Source: Thiomonas sp. FB-6
GTDB taxonomy: Bacteria > Pseudomonadota > Gammaproteobacteria > Burkholderiales > Burkholderiaceae_C
Assembly (NCBI RefSeq): GCF_000377645.1
Contig: NZ_KB898481.1
Location: 1 to 64,000 of the forward strand
Direction: 5' to 3'
DNA length: 64,000 nt
Position numbers and translations under genes: made by a program. Below the pieces are notes generated by a model. It searched no databases, had not been told where the DNA came from, and saw only the letters and a program-made list of their open reading frames with translations. This document shows, piece by piece, positions 32,827 to 43,121 of this stretch. How positions within the stretch are numbered: the first letter of the stretch is position 1; every line of letters starts with the position of its first letter.

Positions 32827-34761
32827 ATGCGTCACGCCGTTCTTGCAGCTTCGCTGCTGGCCGCGCTAGCTTGCGCCCCCTGGGCGCGGCAGGCCGGCGC
32901 CGAGGTTTCGCCCCAGGTCGCCGCGATCACGCGGGCGGCGCCTTCGCAGACCTCGCGCGACGACGCCGAGCAGCAGGCGCGCTGGTTCTATTCCACGCTG
33001 ACCGGCGAGATCGCGGCCCGCACCGGGCACCCCGACGTGGCCTACGCCGAGTTGCTGCGCGCCGCGCGCGACATGGACTCGGCGCCTCTGTTCGAGCAGG
33101 TCGTGCAGGTGGCGCTGGGCGCGCACCAGCCCGAGCTGGCGCTGTCGGCCGTCGGCGCGTGGCTGGAACGGCAGCCCGGCTCCGAGCGCGCGCAGGCCTG
33201 GCGCGTGCAACTGCTGCTGGGCCTGGGGCGCGACGCCGAGGCGGCGCCGGCCATTCAGCACCTGTTGGCGATGAGCCCGCAGCCCCAGCGCCCCGAAACG
33301 GTGCTGGCGCTTGGGGGCATGTTCCTCGGCATGCAGGACGCCCAGCGCGCGCTGGCGCTGGCGCGCCGCAGCCTGGCCCCCTATGCGGCGCTGCCGCAGA
33401 CCCAGGCGGTGCTGGCCCAGCTGCAGGTGCAGGCCGGCGAGTTGACGGCCGGGCTGGCCCGCGCCGCGCGCGCGCTCAAGGCCGACCCCGCGCTGCGCCC
33501 GGCGGCGCTGCTGATGCTGCAGCACTACAAGGCCGACCCGCCGCGGGCCGACGCCCTGGTGGGCGCCTACCTGGCGGCCGAGCCCGACGACGACACCCTG
33601 CGCATGGGCTGGATCGACGCGGCCACGCAGCAGCAGCGCGACAGCGTGGCGCTGGCGCAGTGCGAGCTGCTGGCGCGGCGCAGGCCCGAACTGGCCCAGG
33701 TCTGGCTGATCCTCGGTTCGCTGCAGCAGCAGATGGGCCGTTACGCGCAGGCCGAGCATTCGCTCGCGCGCTTCCTGTCGCTGAGCCTGCCCGGCGTGGC
33801 GCTGCCCAGCCTGCCGCCGCTGCCCGCGCAGCCGGCCGCCTCCGCCGCGGCCGCAACGATGGCCCCCGCACCGGCAGCCTCCGCACCGGCAGCCGCCCAG
33901 GCTTCCGGCGCGTCCGGCCGGGCCGGGGCCCCGGCGCCCGGCCAGGGCGCGCAGCCGCCGCACGCGGCGGTGGTGGCCCCCCCGGTGCCCCCGGATGAAC
34001 TGGCGCAGGTGTACCTCGCGCTGTCCAGCCTGGCGCTGCACCAGGGCGCCGACGAGCGCGCCGGGCAGTGGCTGCAGCGCATCCCGTCCGCGCAGCGCGA
34101 CCCCGCGGTGGTGCTACAGCAGGCCAAGCTGCTGGCCGCGCAGGGGCGGCCGCGGCAGGCGGTGGAGCGGGTGCGCGCGCTGCCGCGCGCCACCAGCGAG
34201 CAGCGCCGGCGCCGGCTTCTGGCCCTGTCCGAACTGTTGCAGGCGATGCACGAGCCGGCGCAGGCCTATGCCGCCTTGCGCTCGGGCATGGGCGTGTGGG
34301 GCCACGATGCCGACTATGCCTATGAAACCGCGATGGCCGCGCAGCAGGCGGGCCAGCCCGCGCAGATGCTGGCGGGGCTGCGGCGCGTCGTGAAGCAGCA
34401 TCCCGAGTACCAGCCGGCGCTCAACGCGCTGGGCTATTCGCTGGCCGACCAGGGGCGCGAACTCGAGCAGGCCCGGCGCCTGGTCGAGCATGCGCTGCGC
34501 CTGAGCCCCGGCAACCCCTTCGTCATGGACAGCCTGGGCTGGGTGGAGTTCCGCCAGGGCCGGCTGGAGCGCGCGCAGACGGTGCTCGAACAGGCCTACG
34601 CGGGGCGCGAGGATCCGGAAATCGGCGCCCACCTGGCCGAGGTGCTGTGGCGCCGCGGCCAGCACCAGCGTGCCACCGAGCTGCTGCGCAGCTGCTGGAA
34701 GGCGGCGCCGCAGGACCGCGGAGTGCTGCAGGCCTTGCGGCGCCTGGGGCTGAAGTTTTGA
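32827..34761 (+). CDS. Exported TPR protein
   Basis: A 644-residue protein with an N-terminal signal-like stretch (HAVLAASLLAALACAPWARQAGA) and many tetratricopeptide-like helices. Clear repeats include ALNALGYSLADQGRELEQARRLVEHALRLSPGNPFVMDSLGWVEFRQGRLERAQTVLEQAY near the C-terminus, plus earlier ones. A Pro/Ala-rich linker occupies about 330-390. Proteins of this type lie beside lolB in betaproteobacteria and probably serve as scaffolds in the periplasm or at the outer membrane. The start at 32827 gives the signal peptide; the frame upstream is unlikely. It overlaps lolB by four bases. Confidence 0.85.
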   Translation: MRHAVLAASLLAALACAPWARQAGAEVSPQVAAITRAAPSQTSRDDAEQQARWFYSTLTGEIAARTGHPDVAYAELLRAARDMDSAPLFEQVVQVALGAHQPELALSAVGAWLERQPGSERAQAWRVQLLLGLGRDAEAAPAIQHLLAMSPQPQRPETVLALGGMFLGMQDAQRALALARRSLAPYAALPQTQAVLAQLQVQAGELTAGLARAARALKADPALRPAALLMLQHYKADPPRADALVGAYLAAEPDDDTLRMGWIDAATQQQRDSVALAQCELLARRRPELAQVWLILGSLQQQMGRYAQAEHSLARFLSLSLPGVALPSLPPLPAQPAASAAAATMAPAPAASAPAAAQASGASGRAGAPAPGQGAQPPHAAVVAPPVPPDELAQVYLALSSLALHQGADERAGQWLQRIPSAQRDPAVVLQQAKLLAAQGRPRQAVERVRALPRATSEQRRRRLLALSELLQAMHEPAQAYAALRSGMGVWGHDADYAYETAMAAQQAGQPAQMLAGLRRVVKQHPEYQPALNALGYSLADQGRELEQARRLVEHALRLSPGNPFVMDSLGWVEFRQGRLERAQTVLEQAYAGREDPEIGAHLAEVLWRRGQHQRATELLRSCWKAAPQDRGVLQALRRLGLKF

Positions 34762-35360
34762 ATCCGCCGGCGTGGTGGAGGCGTTCGCCCCGCATCGCGG
34801 CGGGCGCCGCCTTGCTGGCCCTGCTCGGGGCTTGCGCCGCGCCGCCGCGCGCCGGCTTGCAGCCGGCCGGCTGCGCGCTCGACTACGCCGGGCGCATTTC
34901 GGTCATCGAGCAGGGTGCGCACCCCTACAACCTGTACGGCTCCTTCGAACTGCACCTGCTGGGTGACGCAGGCTGGCTGGAGCTGGGCTCGCCGCTGGGG
35001 CAGATGCTGGCACGCGCCAGCTGGAGCGCCGACTCCGCCAGTGTGAGCAACGGGCGCCAGGGGCGCGGCTTCGACTCCTTCGAGGACATGACCGAGGCCA
35101 CGCTGGGCCTGCGCCTGCCCCGTGCCGCGCTGCAGGACTGGGTGCGCGGGCGCCCGGCTCCGCAACTGCCGTCGCGCGTGCTGGAGCCGGACGGCTTCGA
35201 GCAGCTCGGCTGGCAGGTGCGGGTGCGGCGCGAGAACGGGCGTCCGCGCCTGCTGCGCCTGTCGCGGGTGCAGGGCGACGAATCCGAGCAGCTCAGCCTG
35301 GTGATCGACCGCGCCAGCCTGCCCGAGCCGGCTTGCGAACCGCCGGGAGGCGCGCCTTGA
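34758..35360 (+). CDS. lolB: Outer-membrane lipoprotein LolB
   Basis: A 200-residue lipoprotein receptor. The signal peptide ends in the lipobox LLGAC (Cys near residue 27), then YAGRISVI, then the central strands (LYGSFELHLLGDAGWLELGSPLGQMLARASWS) and LPRAALQDWVRG. LolB accepts lipoproteins from LolA and inserts them into the outer membrane. The start is the TTG at 34758, chosen because it overlaps the preceding stop (TTGA) and places the lipobox properly. The C-terminus is slightly longer than usual. It is coupled to the TPR gene upstream and ispE downstream. Confidence 0.9.
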   Translation: MNPPAWWRRSPRIAAGAALLALLGACAAPPRAGLQPAGCALDYAGRISVIEQGAHPYNLYGSFELHLLGDAGWLELGSPLGQMLARASWSADSASVSNGRQGRGFDSFEDMTEATLGLRLPRAALQDWVRGRPAPQLPSRVLEPDGFEQLGWQVRVRRENGRPRLLRLSRVQGDESEQLSLVIDRASLPEPACEPPGGAP

Positions 35361-36307
35361 GCCGCGGGCCGCGCGCATTGTTCGGGGTGCCGGCGCCGGC
35401 CAAGCTGAACTGGTTCCTGCACGTGCTGGGGCGCCGCGCCGACGGCATGCACGAATTGCAGACGGTGTTCCAGTTCATCGACTGGTGCGACGAGCTGGAT
35501 TTCGAGCTGCGCGACGACGGCCTGATCTCCCGCGAGGGAGGCCCGGGCCTGCCCGAGGACGACCTGTGCGTGCGCGCTGCGCGGCTGCTGCAGTCCCGAG
35601 CGGGCTGCGCGCAAGGGGTGCACATGCGCCTGCGCAAGCGCATTCCGGCGCAGGCGGGCCTGGGCGGCGGCAGTTCGGACGCCGCCACCGTGCTGCTGGC
35701 GCTGAACCTGCTGTGGGGCCTGGGGCTGCGGCGCGCCGAGCTGCAGCAGCTGGGCGCGCGCCTGGGCGCCGACGTGCCGGTGTTCGTGTTCGGGCAGGAC
35801 GCCTTCGCCGAGGGCGTGGGCGAGCAGCTGCGCGCGCTGCGCCTGCCGCAATGGGACATGCTGGTCGCATGGCCCGGCGAGGGCCTGTCGACGCCACAGG
35901 TCTTCGCCAGCCCATTATTGACAAGGGACACACCCGCCTGCACAATGGAGGGCTTTTGCGAGCACCTCAAAACGGGGCTTGGCGGGAAGAGTCCGGAAAC
36001 CGCGGCGGATGCGCGAACCATGCGCGAACTGCTGGGTTTCGGGGCCAACGACCTGCAGGCCGCCGCGCTGGAGTTGCTGCCGAGCCTGCGCGGCCTGCAA
36101 GACTGGCTGGCGCGGCAGGGTGGCGCTTCGGGCGGGAATGCCGTGCGCATGAGCGGTTCGGGTTCGGCGATGTTCACGCCGTGGTCCGGGCGCTCGGATG
36201 GCGGCGATGCGGGCGAGGGTTTCGCGGGGGATGTTCCCCCCGGCTGGTCGGTGCGTGCGTGCCGGTCGCTGCCGGAACATCCGCTGCGGCACTGGGCGCC
36301 GGATTGA
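35357..36307 (+). CDS. ispE: 4-diphosphocytidyl-2-C-methyl-D-erythritol kinase
   Basis: A 316-residue GHMP kinase of the MEP isoprenoid pathway. PAKLNWFLHVLGRRADGMHELQT is the substrate-binding start. IPAQAGLGGGSSDAATVLLALNLLWGLG is the ATP loop, and the C-terminal MSGSGSAMF closes the site. The start is the TTG at 35357, overlapping the lolB stop by three bases. The region coding for residues 185-205 includes a consensus promoter and reads differently from its neighbours; the protein there (SPLLTRDTPACTMEG) is still typical. The gene is followed by tRNA-Gln. Confidence 0.96.
   Translation: MSRGPRALFGVPAPAKLNWFLHVLGRRADGMHELQTVFQFIDWCDELDFELRDDGLISREGGPGLPEDDLCVRAARLLQSRAGCAQGVHMRLRKRIPAQAGLGGGSSDAATVLLALNLLWGLGLRRAELQQLGARLGADVPVFVFGQDAFAEGVGEQLRALRLPQWDMLVAWPGEGLSTPQVFASPLLTRDTPACTMEGFCEHLKTGLGGKSPETAADARTMRELLGFGANDLQAAALELLPSLRGLQDWLARQGGASGGNAVRMSGSGSAMFTPWSGRSDGGDAGEGFAGDVPPGWSVRACRSLPEHPLRHWAPD
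35918..35946 (+). promoter_or_regulatory. Consensus-like promoter inside ispE
   Basis: TTGACA (35918-35923) and CACAAT (35941-35946) are 17 bp apart, an unusually good match in such GC-rich DNA. It lies within ispE, in coding sense, and would direct transcription of the 3' part of ispE, tRNA-Gln and prs. Confidence 0.6.
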
Positions 36308-36469
36308 GAGCTTCGCAGGACAGCCACGCTGCTGCCGCGCGAGTGTCGTCATCGTCGCGGGATTGCGTAGAATGTGCGAGGTTGCCGTTCGTGCCGGGGG
36401 TTACGAGCCCGCGGGACATTGCGGCATGCCTCGATGACCGGGGATTCGTCCCGGGTCGAGCCGAGATGT

Positions 36470-36543
36470 TGGGGAGTCGCCAAGTTGGTTAAGGCACCGG
36501 ATTTTGATTCCGGCATTCGAGGGTTCGAATCCTTCCTCCCCAG
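36470..36543 (+). tRNA. glnT: tRNA-Gln(TTG)
   Basis: The cloverleaf runs from TGGGGAGTCGCCAAG to CCTTCCTCCCCAG. The anticodon loop is TTTTGAT (anticodon TTG), the acceptor TGGGGAG pairs with CTCCCCA, and GGTTCGAATCC is the T arm. The 3' end is followed by CC rather than a full CCA, so it is completed by tRNA nucleotidyltransferase. It lies between ispE and prs, a usual position in Burkholderiales. A weak TAGAAT (-10-like) at 36368-36373 may add to the promoter inside ispE. Confidence 0.95.
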
Positions 36544-36649
36544 CCCCCTTGAGGGCCTGCCAGCCTCGCGCGGGCATCGGCTGCCGCTGTTCGCTGCGCG
36601 GCAGCTGCCGGCGGGCTCGACAATCCCGCAGCGCTAGCGCAGTGCCATC

Positions 36650-37621
36650 ATGACCACCCACGCGGCCGATTTCGTCGTTTTCACCGGTAACGCCAACCCG
36701 GCGCTGGCGCAACAGGTGGTGGAGCAACTGGGCATCGGGCTCGGGCAAGCCTACGTCGGGCGTTTCTCCGACGGCGAGGTGACCGTCGAGATCCAGCAGA
36801 ACGTGCGGGCGCGGGAAGTGTTCATCCTGCAGTCCACCTGCGCGCCCACCAACGACAGCCTGATGGAACTGCTGGTGATGGCCGACGCCCTCAAGCGCGC
36901 ATCGGCCGAGCGCATCACCGCGGTGATCCCCTATTTCGGCTACGCCCGCCAGGACCGGCGGCCGCGTTCGTCGCGCGTGCCCATCACCGCCAAGGTGGTG
37001 GCCAACATGCTGCAGGCGGTGGGCATCGCGCGCGTGGTCACGATGGACCTGCATGCCGACCAGATCCAGGGCTTCTTCGACATCCCGGTGGACAACATCT
37101 ACGCCTCGCCGATCCTGCTGGGCGACCTGCGCGCGAAGAACTACAAGGACCTGATCGTGGTTTCGCCGGACATCGGCGGGGTGGTGCGCGCGCGCGCGCT
37201 GGCCAAGCTGATGGACTGCGACCTGGCCATCATCGACAAGCGGCGCCCCAAGCCCAACGTGTCCGAAGTGATGAACGTCATCGGTGAGATCGACGGGCGA
37301 AACTGCATCATCATGGACGACATGGTGGACACCGCCGGCACGCTGACCAAGGCGGCCGAGGTGCTCAAGGAGCGCGGCGCCAAGCGCGTGGTGGCCTATT
37401 GCACCCATCCCGTGTTCTCCGGCCCGGCGATCGAGCGCATCAACGCCAGCGACCTCGACGAGGTGGTGGTGACCAACACCATCCCGCTGCGCGAGGCCGC
37501 GCTGGGAAGTTCCAAGGTGCGCCAGCTCTCGGCCGCCCAGCTGATCGCGCAGACCATGATGCGCATCGCCCAGGGCGGCTCGGTGCTGCAGTTGTTCAAC
37601 GAGCAGGAAACCCTGTTCTGA
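36650..37621 (+). CDS. prs: Ribose-phosphate pyrophosphokinase
   Basis: A 323-residue enzyme making PRPP from ribose 5-phosphate and ATP, needed for nucleotides, His and Trp. Motifs include [48 protein letters not shown]-like [40 protein letters not shown] (catalytic loop) and [21 protein letters not shown] (PRPP loop). Length and start are typical. It follows tRNA-Gln and precedes rplY. Confidence 0.97.
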   Translation: MTTHAADFVVFTGNANPALAQQVVEQLGIGLGQAYVGRFSDGEVTVEIQQNVRAREVFILQSTCAPTNDSLMELLVMADALKRASAERITAVIPYFGYARQDRRPRSSRVPITAKVVANMLQAVGIARVVTMDLHADQIQGFFDIPVDNIYASPILLGDLRAKNYKDLIVVSPDIGGVVRARALAKLMDCDLAIIDKRRPKPNVSEVMNVIGEIDGRNCIIMDDMVDTAGTLTKAAEVLKERGAKRVVAYCTHPVFSGPAIERINASDLDEVVVTNTIPLREAALGSSKVRQLSAAQLIAQTMMRIAQGGSVLQLFNEQETLF

Positions 37622-37729
37622 AGCTTCTTGCGCCGTGGCCTTCGGGCCGCGGCATCCCGGGCGCCGCGCTGGTCGCGAGCGGGGCGCCTTCATCCCGGGG
37701 CCCGCTGGGCTCCATTTCTCGGAGTCGAC

Positions 37730-38347
37730 ATGAAAGTCGTCGCATTTGAACGTCAGGCGCAAGGTACCGGTGCGAGCCGCCGCATGCGCAACGCCGGCAA
37801 GGTTCCCGGCATCGTCTACGGCGGTGATCAAAAGCCGCAGCTGATCGAGCTCGATCACAACGCGCTGTATCACGCGCTGAAGAAGGAACAGTTCCACTCG
37901 TCGATTCTCGACCTGACGGTGGGCGATCAGCAGACCAAGGTGCTGCTCAAGGCCTTCCAGGCGCATCCCTTCCGTCCGCTGGTGCTGCACGTGGACTTCA
38001 TGCGCGTGGCCGCCGATCGCAAGATCTCGATGAAGGTGCCGCTGCACTTCAAGGGTGCCGAGGAATCTCCCGCGGTCAAGCTCGAAGGCGCGATGATCAC
38101 CCACGTGCTCAGCGAGCTCGAGGTGTCCTGCCTGCCCGGCGACCTGCCCGAGTTCATCGAGGTGGACCTCAGCGGCCTGAGCAAGGGTCACTCGCTGCAC
38201 GCCAGCGACGTGAAGCTGCCGGCCGGCCTGTCCGTGGTCACCCACGGCGCCGAGAACCCGGTGATCGCCACCGTGCTGAGCAAGGGCGGCGAGTCTTCCG
38301 ACGAAGCCGCTCCGGCGGCCGAAGGCGCTGCTCCCGCCGCGTCCTGA
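37730..38347 (+). CDS. rplY: 50S ribosomal protein L25 (Ctc form)
   Basis: A 205-residue long-form L25 that binds 5S rRNA. The N-terminal domain ([30 protein letters not shown]) and the C-terminal TL5-like domain ([31 protein letters not shown]) are complete. The tail is acidic and Ala-rich. The start at 37730 has GGAG upstream. The gene is followed by a terminator; the peptidyl-tRNA hydrolase gene usual at this place in the order is not present here. Confidence 0.96.
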   Translation: MKVVAFERQAQGTGASRRMRNAGKVPGIVYGGDQKPQLIELDHNALYHALKKEQFHSSILDLTVGDQQTKVLLKAFQAHPFRPLVLHVDFMRVAADRKISMKVPLHFKGAEESPAVKLEGAMITHVLSELEVSCLPGDLPEFIEVDLSGLSKGHSLHASDVKLPAGLSVVTHGAENPVIATVLSKGGESSDEAAPAAEGAAPAAS

Positions 38348-38366
38348 TCCAGGACCACGCAGCCAG

Positions 38367-38396
38367 CGAAAACGCCGCCCGAGGGCGGCGTTTTCG
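38367..38396 (+). terminator. Rho-independent terminator, probably bidirectional
   Basis: CGAAAACGCCGCCC and GGGCGGCGTTTTCG form a long stem around a GAG-centred loop. A-runs on one side and T-runs on the other allow use by rplY (rightward) and by the leftward thioesterase gene. Confidence 0.9.
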
Positions 38397-38425
38397 TTGG
38401 CGCGAGCCGGCAGCCTCGCCGGCTC

Positions 38426-38812
38426 CTATTCGGCCGGCACCGGGCGGGGCTTGCGGTCCTCGCCCACGCACACGTAGGTCAGCGTGGCCTCGGTGACCCG
38501 GAACACCTGGGTGTCGGGAATGCCGCGCTCGGCGTAGACCTCCACGGACACGGTGATGGAGGTGCGCCCCACGCGCACCACCTTGGCGTACAGCGACAGC
38601 AGGTCGCCCACCAGCACCGGGTGTTTGAACACGAATTCGTTGACCGCCACGGTGGCCACGCGGCCCTTCGCGCGCCGCGCGGCGACCACGCCCCCGGCGA
38701 TGTCGACCTGGGCCATGATCCATCCGCCGAATATGTCCCCGTGCATGTTCACGTCGGAGGGCATCGGCTGGATGCGCAGGATCGGCTCGGGGTGGGTGGG
38801 AAGACTGGACAT
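38426..38812 (-). CDS. Acyl-CoA thioesterase, YciA-like
   Basis: A 128-residue hot-dog fold enzyme that cleaves short or medium acyl-CoA. MHGDIFGGWIMAQVDIAGGVVAARRAKGRVATVAVNEFVFKHPVLVGDLL carries the conserved active site Asp/Gly run, and VYAERGIPDTQVFRVTEATLTYVCVGEDRKPRPVP the C-terminal strands. The start at 38812 is chosen from homologue length. The upstream frame is unrelated. It converges with rplY over a shared terminator and is divergent from the ABC exporter gene. Confidence 0.9.
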   Translation of the reverse strand: MSSLPTHPEPILRIQPMPSDVNMHGDIFGGWIMAQVDIAGGVVAARRAKGRVATVAVNEFVFKHPVLVGDLLSLYAKVVRVGRTSITVSVEVYAERGIPDTQVFRVTEATLTYVCVGEDRKPRPVPAE

Positions 38813-38927
38813 CGGATCCCCGCTTAGGATGGGTTTGGGAGGAAGCTCGGATGAAAACCCGAGTGCCCGTGCAGGAAACAGGGCAAACCCGAATAATGCA
38901 CCAATTGGCGCAAGTCCGACTTCCCGC

Positions 38928-40790
<1,863 letters not shown>

Positions 40791-40932
40791 GGCGCTCCGC
40801 CGACCAGACCCGACCCGGCTCGCCGCGCGCCACCGCGCGCCAACGCCTCGACCCCACGGTGGAGCGGGCCATTCCGGTCTTGCATCCCCACACCTGCGCG
40901 GGCATGCAAGGGGCCGTAGTCTTGGGCCCGCC

Positions 40933-42099
40933 ATGCCCAATCACCTGAATTTCCTGCTGACCACCGTGCGCGACTTCAAGGAGCCGGTGACGATCATCTG
41001 CAGTTGCGACGACTTCTGGAGCGTGGCGCAGCAATTCGCGATGCTTCAGCTTTACGCTCGCGTCGTCGAACACAGGCCCAACGAGATCAACCTGCGCCGC
41101 GAGACCATCCGCATCATTCCACCCCACCCAGAGCCGGACCCGAAATGGTGCGCGCCCTGTGTCAAGGCCCTCGATGGCCGGATGGTCGACCTCACCCACG
41201 AGATCGCCTTCAAGGACTACTTCAGTGTCCTGAGCCGATACGCGAATCGCGCATTGCGCATCGCCGGCGCGTACGCGCGCACGTACCTGGAGGATTTCGA
41301 GCAGGGAAATCCCAAGCTTGTCGGTCGCTTCTACTGGGCGGGACTCGCCGCCTTCGCCTCCAAGCAGGTCGCCTTCACGCTCAAGCACCGCCTGGTGCAG
41401 TTGTGCGCCCCCTTCACCCTGAACGCGCTCGGCAAGGGCAATCTGTGGCTGTACAACGATGCGTTGCCGTGGCACTACGCCTGGGCGCTGTGCCCGGAGT
41501 CGGTGCGCAAGTGCGCGCAGCAGCGCCATGTGACGAACCTGCATCCCGTGGTGCTGGAAAACCTGTACGCGCAGGAGTGGGCCATGCCCGCGGTGATGTT
41601 CGTGCCGTGCAATTTCGATGAAAAGACGGCCAAGTCCGGCAAGCCCATCGGGTACCTGCAGTGGGCGCCTCTGATGGGCAAGGCGATCGACGGCTGGGAC
41701 AAGCTGGCCAAGGAAACCAGTACCGCCCGTCGAGGCGACCTGGCCCTGGCCCATCTCCAGGACATGGCGCGCCACGAACAGGGTGAAGTGCTGCAGGGCC
41801 TCATCTACGACGAACTCCCGTTTCGCGCCGACCTCCGTGCGATGCGGGCCCTGGATTGGGGCTTCGGGGTTTCCGCGAAATACCTCGTGTTCAAGTTCCA
41901 GCTCAGTTTCAGCGCGGAGGGCTACGTGGACGACCCCGAATGGCGCTCCGACGCGCCCCCGGGGATTCGCGTGGATGACTACAAGGAGCGTATGGAGTGG
42001 ATCGACAAGGCAGCCTTGAAGTACCACGAGTTGATGAGTGGGAAGCACAAGCAGCGCATGCTGGCCGAGTTGCGCACCCTGGCCGACTACGAGGGGTGA
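40933..42099 (+). CDS. Hypothetical protein of a two-gene accessory module
   Basis: A 388-residue soluble protein that I do not recognise. It is mixed alpha/beta with several conserved-looking stretches (EPVTIICSCDDFWSVAQQFAMLQLYARVVEHRP, RRETIRIIPPHPEPDPKWCAPC, HYAWALCPESVRKCAQQRH). It contains many Trp, Tyr and Cys, unusual for this genome. Base composition is visibly lower in GC than the neighbouring ABC and pyrC genes. The next gene follows after 3 bases in the same direction, so the pair is probably co-transcribed and acquired together. Confidence 0.7.
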   Translation: MPNHLNFLLTTVRDFKEPVTIICSCDDFWSVAQQFAMLQLYARVVEHRPNEINLRRETIRIIPPHPEPDPKWCAPCVKALDGRMVDLTHEIAFKDYFSVLSRYANRALRIAGAYARTYLEDFEQGNPKLVGRFYWAGLAAFASKQVAFTLKHRLVQLCAPFTLNALGKGNLWLYNDALPWHYAWALCPESVRKCAQQRHVTNLHPVVLENLYAQEWAMPAVMFVPCNFDEKTAKSGKPIGYLQWAPLMGKAIDGWDKLAKETSTARRGDLALAHLQDMARHEQGEVLQGLIYDELPFRADLRAMRALDWGFGVSAKYLVFKFQLSFSAEGYVDDPEWRSDAPPGIRVDDYKERMEWIDKAALKYHELMSGKHKQRMLAELRTLADYEG

Positions 42100-42102
42100 A
42101 GC

Positions 42103-43026
42103 GTGAGCCTGTCCCTGCATCGTCGACGCCTGCTGCTCACCGCGGGCGCAGCCTGCGCGGCGGCGGCACTTGTGCCCGTGCTGTGCCGCAGATACCGCGA
42201 TCCGACTTCCTCCCCTGCAATCACGACAGCCATGGCCTCCACTCCCGCGACGATCGCACTGGGCGATCCGAAGAATTTCGATCTGCGCGCCCCGGGCGCA
42301 GGCATAGACCGCCAGCCGGTAGGGATGTATTTTTATGAGCGCAATTGGCCGATGAAGCAGCTGGGCCGCGTTCGCTACTTGCAGGGGCGCCGCAGCTTCG
42401 ATATTCCCTGGGTATCGGGGGTTATGGGGTCAGCCGATCCTGACGAGCCGGAGCAGGGAATCTACTCGTGGCACGTCACGGCCTTCGCCATGCAAGAGGC
42501 AAGGATCGCCCACGAGCTCGCCCGCGACCGCCTGTTCAGCATGTTCCGGGATTTGCTGATGGTGGGTTGGCGCCCGTTCGTCGAAGTCGGGGATCCGCGC
42601 CTGTTCGGCGCGCAGGCGGTTCGCTATCAGCTGCAGGAAAGGGGAGGCGTCTACCTCGATGCGTCCTATCTGCCGACGATGGAACAGTGGATGCAGATCA
42701 ACGAGTATCTGCCCATCTGGCGCTTCTGGGCGGACGGGGTGTACATGAGTGTGCGGGTGGTCGACGAGCCGGCCCTGCGCGATCCGGCGGTGGAAGGCGT
42801 CTACATGTTCTCCATCACCCTGGACAGCGAGGCGCCTCATTTCTGGACATATTTCGACAAGGTCGAGGACATGCATCGCTGGAAGGAGCTGATTCCAGCC
42901 GAGATGGCGCGTGTAGCAGCGACTCGCCCTGGCAAGGAGGCCGAACTGCGCAGACAGGGCTACGTGATCGACGAGAACTACCGTGATCCGCCCATCCTCG
43001 CGCTGGGCCAGGTGCAGGGGACTTGA
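42103..43026 (+). CDS. Exported hypothetical protein, twin-arginine-like start
   Basis: A 307-residue protein starting at a GTG. The N-terminus (HRRRLLLTAGAACAAAALVPVL) is a basic run followed by a hydrophobic core, typical of an export signal and reminiscent of Tat signals, though the full motif is not exact. The mature part has YFYERNWPMKQLGRVRYLQGRRSFDIPW and EYLPIWRFWADGVYMSVRVVDE. It follows the unknown cytosolic gene by 3 bases, so the pair may act across the membrane, for example as an effector with its immunity or accessory protein. That idea is speculative. Confidence 0.68.
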   Translation: MSLSLHRRRLLLTAGAACAAAALVPVLCRRYRDPTSSPAITTAMASTPATIALGDPKNFDLRAPGAGIDRQPVGMYFYERNWPMKQLGRVRYLQGRRSFDIPWVSGVMGSADPDEPEQGIYSWHVTAFAMQEARIAHELARDRLFSMFRDLLMVGWRPFVEVGDPRLFGAQAVRYQLQERGGVYLDASYLPTMEQWMQINEYLPIWRFWADGVYMSVRVVDEPALRDPAVEGVYMFSITLDSEAPHFWTYFDKVEDMHRWKELIPAEMARVAATRPGKEAELRRQGYVIDENYRDPPILALGQVQGT

Positions 43027-43121
43027 GGGTGGCCTGCGGATCGAGTCCTGCGCCCGCCCGGCGCGCACGCGTGCGCCCCCGGGGACCGGTACCATGGGCT
43101 CCGCCATTTCCTGCCCGAACC

